Below, one piece after another: positions 50,295 to 56,333 of a stretch of 64,000 nt of DNA. The first letter of the stretch is position 1. Every line of letters begins with the position of its first letter. Origin of the DNA: Roseivirga pacifica (lineage in GTDB: Bacteria > Bacteroidota > Bacteroidia > Cytophagales > Cyclobacteriaceae). The notes beneath the pieces are model-generated. The model was not told where the DNA came from and made no database searches. It saw only the letters and a program-made list of their open reading frames with translations. The stretch spans positions 1,743,501 through 1,807,500 of the forward strand of contig NZ_FOIR01000001.1 in assembly GCF_900111145.1 (NCBI RefSeq). Direction: 5' to 3'. The position numbers and the translations under genes were made by a program.

Positions 50295-50325
50295 AAAAAA
50301 AGCCCGATTCTGGTGAACCGGGCTT
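50295..50325 (-). terminator. Attenuator terminator before the second DAHP synthase gene
   Basis: On the - strand AAGCCCG (+ 50319-50325) pairs with CGGGCTT (+ 50300-50306), followed by a T7 tract (+ A-run 50295-50301). It lies between the leader peptide ORF and the ATG at 50283, so it would stop transcription before the operon. The loop and 5' arm contain CGGTTCACC (+ 50312-50320), exactly complementary to a segment of the leader peptide ORF. Confidence 0.92.
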
Positions 50326-50348
50326 CAAGTTTCTTTAAAATATAGTCA

Positions 50349-50420
50349 CTAGCAACGGTTCACCTTCCCCAAGCTGATAAAGTAAAAAAAGTAAAAGTAA
50401 GCAGTTGCTGTTCTGTTCAT
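50349..50420 (-). CDS. Phe/Tyr leader peptide of the aro attenuator
   Basis: A 23-codon frame from ATG 50420 to TAG 50349. Residues 7-14 are AYFYFFYF: three Tyr and four Phe in seven consecutive codons (TAC TTT TAC TTT TTT TAC TTT). The frame also contains the RNA segments that form the alternative helices: AGCAAC in codons 4-6 pairs with GTTGCT at the end of the ORF, and GGTGAACCG in codons 19-22 pairs with CGGTTCACC in the terminator arm. It acts in cis as a sensor of charged tRNA-Phe and tRNA-Tyr, analogous to pheL of enterobacteria. The peptide itself probably has no other role. Confidence 0.88.
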   Translation of the reverse strand: MNRTATAYFYFFYFISLGKVNRC

Positions 50421-50424
50421 GCCC

Positions 50425-50454
50425 TAAACATATGACTATTCTTTAATAGTCAAA
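50425..50454 (-). promoter_or_regulatory. Putative promoter and palindromic operator of the aro attenuator
   Basis: On the - strand TTTG (50451-50454), an 18-base spacer and TATGTTTA (50425-50432) resemble the Bacteroidota promoter, each slightly off consensus. The spacer is a perfect inverted repeat GACTATT-CTTT-AATAGTC (+ 50434-50451), well placed for a repressor. If used, the transcript would begin almost at the leader peptide ATG. An alternative upstream -7 box, AAATTTTG, would place the palindrome inside the RNA leader. Confidence 0.5.
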
Positions 50455-50538
50455 AATTTTATTTCAATTTAGTTCGGAAAACGATTGAAATGTTTTGCAT
50501 TGGCCTGCTATTATGGTTTAGTCTAAAACTAATACTCA

Positions 50539-51075
50539 TTATTTGCTAATAAGATAGAACGTTGTTGCATTGTTTTGTTCGTCCTCTATGTTTTCAGCAA
50601 GTAAAAGTAGGTTGTTCGCTTCAATCGCTTCTTTACTGGAAATTACCGCAGCATGCTTCTCTTTATTGTTCAGCAACTCGTCTACAGCACCAGCGGTACT
50701 GGCACTGGCAATAAAAGTAATGTGATGGTATTTGCTGAAGTAGTGTTGTGTTTCTTTAATCGCCATGTGGTGAGAAAAGATCTTTTTGATACTCGCTACC
50801 GTGTTGGGGAATGCGCTGCCTAAGCACAGGTTAATTGGCAGCTCGAACGTTTCGAGATGGTTGTAATCCTGAGAGATTCTTTCGAGGTTGTCGTTCACCA
50901 AGCCCGAGGAACTGTTTTTAACGGCAACCAGTGCTTTACCAATGGTGCCATTGTTCAATGCTTCAAATATATCGTTGAAGTTGAAGAAGTATCGGTAAGA
51001 AAGGTGTGGCAAATACCGCTTTCTGGTAATGTCGTGGTACGTGTTGGCAGGGCCTAGCAGTCCTAATTCTGTCAT
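50539..51075 (-). CDS. Prephenate dehydratase-like protein, short and atypical
   Basis: A 178-residue protein resembling the catalytic domain of prephenate dehydratase: LGLLGPANTYHDITRKRYL for GPxGTFSH, VAVKNSSSGLVNDNLE for PIENSxxG, SASTAGAVDELL for the STAxAA motif, and an N-terminal-domain-like closing NNATTFYLIS. Two usual catalytic-site features differ: IEN is VKN and the TRF triad reads TTF. No C-terminal ACT regulatory domain is present. It overlaps the upstream DAHP synthase stop by four bases. It may be a dehydratase with altered site or a regulatory remnant. Confidence 0.7.
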   Translation of the reverse strand: MTELGLLGPANTYHDITRKRYLPHLSYRYFFNFNDIFEALNNGTIGKALVAVKNSSSGLVNDNLERISQDYNHLETFELPINLCLGSAFPNTVASIKKIFSHHMAIKETQHYFSKYHHITFIASASTAGAVDELLNNKEKHAAVISSKEAIEANNLLLLAENIEDEQNNATTFYLISK

Positions 51076-52169
51076 TTGCTTTTTGGGGTATGCTCTTCCT
51101 TACGGTCGAATATCTCTGTTTGTTTTTTCACCGACTGATGATGTAGCAGTCTGAGTAAGTCAATGGTGAAGTCTTTATTTAAGTTAAGCTTTTTTGCCCA
51201 TTTGGGGCGCGATGTTAATATTTCTTTCCACCGGCTAATCTGAAATATGGCTACGTTGTTATCCTTTTTTATCTCACCAATTTGCTCTATAAGCTTCATT
51301 CTTTGAGCGATAGCTTCTAAAACCTGCTGGTCGGCCAAGTCAATTTGTTCGCGAATAATTTCCATTTCAGCTTTATAGCTATCGCCTGAAAAATGTGCTT
51401 CGCGAATAATTAACTGATCAATTATTTCAATTAACCTTGCCGGAGTAACCTGTTGTTGCGCATCACTTAGGGCATTGTCTGGGTCAAAGTGGGTTTCAAT
51501 CATCAACCCGTTAAAGTTCAGGTCGAGTGCTTTTTGGGATAAAGACTCAATCATGGCCCGGCTTCCGCCAATGTGGCTAGGGTCGCAAATCAAAGGCAGC
51601 TCAGGAAATTCGCTCTTCAATTCCATAGGGATTTGCCACATGGGTACATTGCGAAATTCCGTTTTCTGATAGGTGTGGAAGCCGCGGTGAATGGCGCCAA
51701 GCTGTTTTATGTTTGCTTTGGCAAGTCGTTCCAGCGCACCTTTCCATAGTGCCAACTCTGGGTGAATCGGGTTTTTTACATAAACCGGAACATCTGTTCC
51801 CTTAAGTGCAGCGGCTAATTCACTTACGGCAAATGGATTTACCGTAGTGCGCGCCCCAATCCATAATAGATCAATGTTGTGTTTGAGCGCTAGCTCAACA
51901 TGTTCGGGGGTGGCTACTTCAATGGCTGCTTTAAATGGCGTTTCTTGGCGCAGGTTATTCATCCATATTAGTGCATCTTCTCCTGCGCCTTCAAAGTTTC
52001 CAGGTCGGGTGCGAGGTTTCCAAACACCGGCACGTACAAAGTCCACTTTATGGAGAATGGGGAATATACTTTTTCTCAATTGTTCCTCAGACTCCGCACT
52101 GCATGGTCCTGCAATCAGTAGGGGAGAATTATTGGATTTTAACTGTCCTTTCTTACCTTCCGCGCTCAT
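51072..52169 (-). CDS. Bifunctional DAHP synthase / chorismate mutase (first copy)
   Basis: A 365-residue fusion paralogous to the gene at 49189-50283: LLIAGPCSAESEEQLRKSI, FVRAGVWKPRTRPGNFEG, LWIGARTTVNPFAVSEL, VKNPIHPELALWKGALERL, AIHRGF, LICDPSHIGGSRAM and MIETHFDPDNALSDAQQQ in the synthase part, then a chorismate mutase domain (IIREQIDLADQQVLEAIAQR, MKLIEQIGEIKKDNNVAIFQ). No attenuator precedes it. TACATTTG on the - strand (52198-52205) is a good -7 element 29 bases before the ATG. Confidence 0.93.
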   Translation of the reverse strand: MSAEGKKGQLKSNNSPLLIAGPCSAESEEQLRKSIFPILHKVDFVRAGVWKPRTRPGNFEGAGEDALIWMNNLRQETPFKAAIEVATPEHVELALKHNIDLLWIGARTTVNPFAVSELAAALKGTDVPVYVKNPIHPELALWKGALERLAKANIKQLGAIHRGFHTYQKTEFRNVPMWQIPMELKSEFPELPLICDPSHIGGSRAMIESLSQKALDLNFNGLMIETHFDPDNALSDAQQQVTPARLIEIIDQLIIREAHFSGDSYKAEMEIIREQIDLADQQVLEAIAQRMKLIEQIGEIKKDNNVAIFQISRWKEILTSRPKWAKKLNLNKDFTIDLLRLLHHQSVKKQTEIFDRKEEHTPKSK

Positions 52170-52197
52170 TCATTTTTATGTTTTGCCAATGATACAA

Positions 52198-52233
52198 CAA
52201 ATGTACTAGCGATTGAGTTTGTTGCTATATTTG
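52198..52233. promoter_or_regulatory. Divergent -7 elements between the DAHP synthase and proline dehydrogenase genes
   Basis: TACATTTG on the - strand (52198-52205) serves the DAHP synthase gene, and TATATTTG on the + strand (52226-52233) serves the proline dehydrogenase gene, 22 bases before its ATG. Neither has a clear TTTG at -33. The two boxes are back to back 20 bases apart, so polymerases may compete. Confidence 0.55.
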
Positions 52234-52254
52234 CGGCCTTGAATTTGAGCACCT

Positions 52255-53466
52255 ATGGAATTAAAAAAGTTCGTTGATTTTGATCAGCTGGAAACAGCTT
52301 TTCGGGCTAAGACGGATGAGGCACTTCGCAAACGTCATTTTATTTTTTCTACCATGAAGTACCCCTGGTTGGTAAAGATTGGTACTTCATTGACTAAATT
52401 TTCTTTGGCCGCGGGCTTACCGGTTAAAGGATTAATTAAGTCTACCATTTTCGATATTTTTTGTGGAGGCGAAACTTTGGATGGCTGCCAAAGAAGTTCC
52501 AACGAACTTGCTGCTTTTAAAATTGGCGCCATTTTCGATTACTCGGTAGAGGGCGAAAGCTCCGAGCAAGGCTTTGACGATACCACCCAAGAGCTACTAA
52601 GGTCCATTGAAAGGGCTGGTGAGATGGAGTTTATCCGATTTGCTGCTTTTAAAATTACTGGGCTAGCATCTTTTGAGCTTTTGGAGAAAATTCACGCAGG
52701 CGAAAAGTTAAGCCAGAAGGAGGAAGCGGCTTGGGAGCGAGTAAAGCAAAGGGTTGAAAGCATTTGCTCTTTGGCTTCTCAAAAAGATGTTTCCGTTTTG
52801 ATTGATGCGGAAGAAACGTGGATTCAAAAAGCTGTTGACGACTTGAGCATTGACATGATGCACAAGTACAATCGTGAAAAGGCGATTGTGTTCTATACAT
52901 TCCAAATGTATTGCCACAGTATGCTCGAGAACTTAAAGCGGATTCATGCAGATGCGAGAACGCGTGGTTATCGCCTTGGAGCCAAACTAGTGCGTGGTGC
53001 TTACATGGAAAAGGAAAGTAAGCGTGCCGAAGAAATGGGCTATGAAAACCCAATTCAACCCAATAAAGCAGCTACAGATAGAGATTTTGACGATGCCATG
53101 CACTATTGCATACAAAACATCCATGAAATCGGGCTATTTGCTGGTTCGCACAACGAAGAATCGAACTACAAACTCACCTTGTTTATGGAAGAATACGGGA
53201 TGATGCCGGGCGATCACCGTGTGTACTTTGCACAGCTTTATGGCATGAGTGACCATATTTCTTTCAACCTGGCAGATGCTGGGTACAACGTGATTAAATA
53301 TGTGCCTTATGGACCGCTAAAGGCCACCATTCCTTACCTTATTAGAAGGGCGAACGAAAATACTTCGGTAAAAGGGCAGAGTAGCCGAGAGCTAATGTTG
53401 CTCTCGAAAGAACTGAAAAGAAGAAAAGCCTTTAAAAAAGAACTGGGACACCAAGATAAGTTCTAA
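52255..53466 (+). CDS. Proline dehydrogenase family protein
   Basis: A 403-residue FAD-dependent proline dehydrogenase (PutA N-terminal TIM-barrel type), oxidising proline to pyrroline-5-carboxylate. Motifs: FCGGETLDGCQRSSNEL, VSVLIDAEETWIQKAVDDL, QMYCHSMLENL, LGAKLVRGAYMEKESKRAEE, GSHNEES, FAQLYGMSDHISFNLADAGY and YLIRRANENTS with the substrate-binding Arg pair. It is a stand-alone enzyme with no P5C dehydrogenase domain, as in Bacteroidota. Confidence 0.92.
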   Translation: MELKKFVDFDQLETAFRAKTDEALRKRHFIFSTMKYPWLVKIGTSLTKFSLAAGLPVKGLIKSTIFDIFCGGETLDGCQRSSNELAAFKIGAIFDYSVEGESSEQGFDDTTQELLRSIERAGEMEFIRFAAFKITGLASFELLEKIHAGEKLSQKEEAAWERVKQRVESICSLASQKDVSVLIDAEETWIQKAVDDLSIDMMHKYNREKAIVFYTFQMYCHSMLENLKRIHADARTRGYRLGAKLVRGAYMEKESKRAEEMGYENPIQPNKAATDRDFDDAMHYCIQNIHEIGLFAGSHNEESNYKLTLFMEEYGMMPGDHRVYFAQLYGMSDHISFNLADAGYNVIKYVPYGPLKATIPYLIRRANENTSVKGQSSRELMLLSKELKRRKAFKKELGHQDKF

Positions 53467-53507
53467 CAGTAAGGCCATTTAGCTTTTATTTAATCTCTCT
53501 GAATCAT

Positions 53508-53515
53508 TAACTTTG
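53508..53515 (+). promoter_or_regulatory. -7 element of lysS
   Basis: TAACTTTG (53508-53515) matches TAnnTTTG, 28 bases before the ATG. TTTT at 53484-53487 stands at the -33 distance (N20). Confidence 0.55.
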
Positions 53516-53543
53516 CGCTCCTTTTAAAAATTAAAGAAGCTTT

Positions 53544-55250
53544 ATGCAAAACTTAAGCGAACAGGAAATTCAGAGAAGGCAAGAGAAAGAAGAACTCGAG
53601 CACCTTGGTATCAATCCATATCCTTCAACAACTTTTGAAGTAAGTCATTACTCAAAGGACATTAAGAAGGATTTTGATAAGAACCCTGAGGCGTTTAAGG
53701 AAGTAACCTTGGCCGGCCGAATGATGAGTCGTAGAATTATGGGGTCTGCTTCTTTTGCTGAGCTGCAAGATGCTAAAGGCCGTATTCAGGTTTATGTTGC
53801 CCGTGACGAGGTGAGTCCGGGTGAAGATAAAACTACCTATAATACGGTTTTCAAAAAGATATTGAGTATCGGTGATTTCATCGGTATTAAAGGCTACGTT
53901 TTCAAAACTAAGGTGGGCGAGATTTCAGTGCATGTAACAGAACTTACGGTACTATCGAAATCGCTTAAGCCACTGCCGCTACCAAAAACTGATGCCGAGG
54001 GCAAAGTGCACGATGCATTTACCGATCCGGAGCAACGTTACCGTCAGCGCTATGTCGACTTAGTGGTAAATCCTCAGGTAAAAGATACTTTCGTTAAGCG
54101 TACGCAATTGGTAAACTCTATGAGGAACTTCTTGGCCGATAAGGGTTATTTGGAAGTTGAAACGCCAATTCTTCAGCCACTTTATGGTGGTGCGGCCGCA
54201 CGCCCGTTCAAAACGCATCACAACACATTGGACATGACGCTCTATTTGCGTATTGCCAATGAGCTTTACCTAAAGCGTTTAATCGTTGGTGGTTTCGATG
54301 GCGTGTTCGAATTCTCAAAAGACTTCAGAAATGAGGGAATGTCCCGTTTTCACAATCCAGAGTTTACGCAAGTAGAACTGTACGTAGCCTATAAAGACTA
54401 CAACTGGATGATGGACACCGTGGAGGCTATGATCGAAAAAGTAGCGATTGACTTACACGGCACTACTGAAGTTCAGGTAGGCGAGAATAAAATCAACTTC
54501 CAAAGACCTTGGAAGCGCTTTACCATGTTCGAGGCTATTGAGCATTTTACAGGAGTAGATATTTCTGAAATGAACGAAGATGAGCTTCGTGCAACTGCAG
54601 AAAAACTTAATGTAGAAGTAGACGAAACAATGGGTAAAGGAAAGTTGATCGATGAGATTTTTGGTGAGCACTGTGAGCCGAAGTTGATTCAACCAACTTT
54701 CATTACAGATTACCCAGTGGAGATGTCGCCATTAGCTAAAAAACACAATACTAAAGAAGGCTTGGTTGAGCGTTTTGAAGCTATCTGTAATGGTAAAGAG
54801 ATTTGTAATGCGTTTTCTGAGTTGAACGACCCAATCGATCAGCGCCAGCGTTTCGAAGAGCAATTGGAGCTTGGTAAGCGTGGAGACGATGAGGCAATGG
54901 TGCTAGATGAAGATTTCCTTCGTGCACTTGAATATGGTATGCCACCAACAGCTGGTTTAGGTGTAGGTATCGACCGATTGTCTATGATCATGACCAATTC
55001 TAATTCTATTCAGGATGTGCTTTTCTTCCCACAAATGAAGCCTGAGAAGAAAGTGACAGTTGCTTTAAGCGAAGAGGGCAAAGCCATTTTGGAAGATCTA
55101 AAGAAGGCGGGTACCATTGAGCTCAATGCATTGAAAGAGCAAGCAGGACTTTCTAACAAAAAATGGGATAAGGCGATTAAGGAGTTAACCAAGAACGGGC
55201 TAGCCAAGGTTGAGAAAACAGAAGATGGACTATTTGTTCACGCTGTTTAA
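53544..55250 (+). CDS. lysS: Lysine--tRNA ligase, class II
   Basis: LysRS (568 aa). An OB-fold anticodon-binding domain (about residues 50-165: [34 protein letters not shown]) precedes the class II core with RYVDLVVNP, motif 2 [20 protein letters not shown] and motif 3 [16 protein letters not shown]. Residues from about 498 form an extra domain ([39 protein letters not shown]) that looks like a small winged helix; E. coli LysS (505 aa) lacks it. Confidence 0.96.
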   Translation: MQNLSEQEIQRRQEKEELEHLGINPYPSTTFEVSHYSKDIKKDFDKNPEAFKEVTLAGRMMSRRIMGSASFAELQDAKGRIQVYVARDEVSPGEDKTTYNTVFKKILSIGDFIGIKGYVFKTKVGEISVHVTELTVLSKSLKPLPLPKTDAEGKVHDAFTDPEQRYRQRYVDLVVNPQVKDTFVKRTQLVNSMRNFLADKGYLEVETPILQPLYGGAAARPFKTHHNTLDMTLYLRIANELYLKRLIVGGFDGVFEFSKDFRNEGMSRFHNPEFTQVELYVAYKDYNWMMDTVEAMIEKVAIDLHGTTEVQVGENKINFQRPWKRFTMFEAIEHFTGVDISEMNEDELRATAEKLNVEVDETMGKGKLIDEIFGEHCEPKLIQPTFITDYPVEMSPLAKKHNTKEGLVERFEAICNGKEICNAFSELNDPIDQRQRFEEQLELGKRGDDEAMVLDEDFLRALEYGMPPTAGLGVGIDRLSMIMTNSNSIQDVLFFPQMKPEKKVTVALSEEGKAILEDLKKAGTIELNALKEQAGLSNKKWDKAIKELTKNGLAKVEKTEDGLFVHAV

Positions 55251-55273
55251 GCCCAAATAAAAAATAATGATAG

Positions 55274-55302
55274 AGCCAGGTTAGTAATAGCCTGGCTTTT
55301 TT
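55274..55302 (+). terminator. Rho-independent terminator after lysS
   Basis: AGCCAGG (55274-55280), a 10-base loop, CCTGGCT (55291-55297), then TTTTT. The convergent SMR gene ends at 55305, so this may serve both directions weakly. Confidence 0.88.
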
Positions 55303-55304
55303 AT

Positions 55305-55631
55305 TTAGTGCGAAACCATTTTTAGCCCAATAATTGACCCAATAAGTGTGAAAAGGAAGAACAGCCTAAGGAATGTTGCGGGTTCTTTAAAAACTAAAAT
55401 GCCAACTAATACGGTGCCTGTTACACCAATACCCGTCCAAACAGCGTAAGCGGTGCCAAGGGGGAGTGTTTGTGTTGCTTTAATCAAAAGCAACATGCTG
55501 GTACTTAGCGCAACCAGAAAACCACCATACCATAAATACATTTCTCTGCCAACTGCTTCTTTGGCCTTACCCAAACAAAGTGTAAAGGCTACCTCGAACA
55601 AACCTGCGATTACTAATACTATCCAGTTCAT
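55305..55631 (-). CDS. Small multidrug resistance (SMR) transporter, Gdx/SugE-like
   Basis: A 108-residue four-span inner-membrane protein. NWIVLVIAGLFEVAFTLCLG carries the essential Glu13, and LPLGTAYAVWTGIGVTGTVL and GSIIGLKMVSH match the SugE/Gdx subfamily, many of which export guanidinium. GTG 55649 would add six residues; ATG 55631 gives the family N terminus. I looked for but did not see a guanidine riboswitch upstream. The Crp-like gene 65 bases upstream, same strand, may share its transcript. Confidence 0.85.
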   Translation of the reverse strand: MNWIVLVIAGLFEVAFTLCLGKAKEAVGREMYLWYGGFLVALSTSMLLLIKATQTLPLGTAYAVWTGIGVTGTVLVGILVFKEPATFLRLFFLFTLIGSIIGLKMVSH

Positions 55632-55696
55632 GATCTTTAAATTTTTCACAAAGGTCAGGAACTGGGAGGTAAGAAAAATTTACAAATGATAAGAAA

Positions 55697-56266
55697 TCAC
55701 TTTAATTGAGCCCTGATGCGGCTTAGGCTCACGGGAGTAATGCCTAGGTACGATGCTATGTGGCCAACTTGAACTCTATTGATAAGGTCTGGCTTTGTGC
55801 TTAAGAGTTCTTCATAACGCTCTTTGGCGCTCCTAAGCTGTCGGTTTATAAACTGACTTTCGGTTTTTATTAGTTCTAATTCAGCAAACTTTCGGCCCCA
55901 ATTGGCAACCTCAATGTCTTGGGTGAATAATTCTTGAAGCCTAGAACTGCTTAGCGCGTATAGTGTGCAGTCTTCTAGTAGCTCTATGTTTTCGTAACCA
56001 AACTGTTGATTGATATAGCTGTTCATGGAAACTACGGTGTCACCTTCTTTACCAAACCAAAAGGTAATTTCTGTATCATCTTTAGTGGTATAGGCTCTAA
56101 CAATTCCTTTTTTAACAAAGTAAAGCTTGTGTTCAATCCGGTCGTTTTTAATTAGAAGGTGCCTTTTAGGGAGCACAACCTCTGAAATATGGCTAATTAG
56201 CTTTTCCTTCGAAAGGTCGCTCAAGGGGTAGATATTGTCCAGAATCTCGCCAATTTCCATATGCAT
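55697..56266 (-). CDS. Crp/Fnr family transcriptional regulator
   Basis: A 189-residue regulator. A cyclic-nucleotide-type beta-roll (about residues 5-115; HKLYFVKKGIVRAYTTKDD, EITFWFGKEGDTVVSMNSYI) is followed by a long helix and a short C-terminal helix-turn-helix VGHIASYLGITPVSLSRIRA. This short form is common in Bacteroidota, where ligands are mostly unknown. It precedes the SMR transporter on the same strand, so it may regulate it. Confidence 0.85.
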   Translation of the reverse strand: MHMEIGEILDNIYPLSDLSKEKLISHISEVVLPKRHLLIKNDRIEHKLYFVKKGIVRAYTTKDDTEITFWFGKEGDTVVSMNSYINQQFGYENIELLEDCTLYALSSSRLQELFTQDIEVANWGRKFAELELIKTESQFINRQLRSAKERYEELLSTKPDLINRVQVGHIASYLGITPVSLSRIRAQLK

Positions 56267-56333
56267 GAAGGTAATGGCTTTTTGCTAATGTTAAAATGTT
56301 GTGCGTATAGGACTTTGAAATGCCAGGAAGCCT

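Noticed and set aside
50284-50328. N-terminal extension of the DAHP synthase from TTG 50328
   Set aside because: The codons coincide with the terminator hairpin of the attenuator and precede the family N terminus.
55632-55696. Guanidine riboswitch upstream of the SMR gene
   Set aside because: The 65-base gap shows no ACGR-type hairpins or other known guanidine motif.
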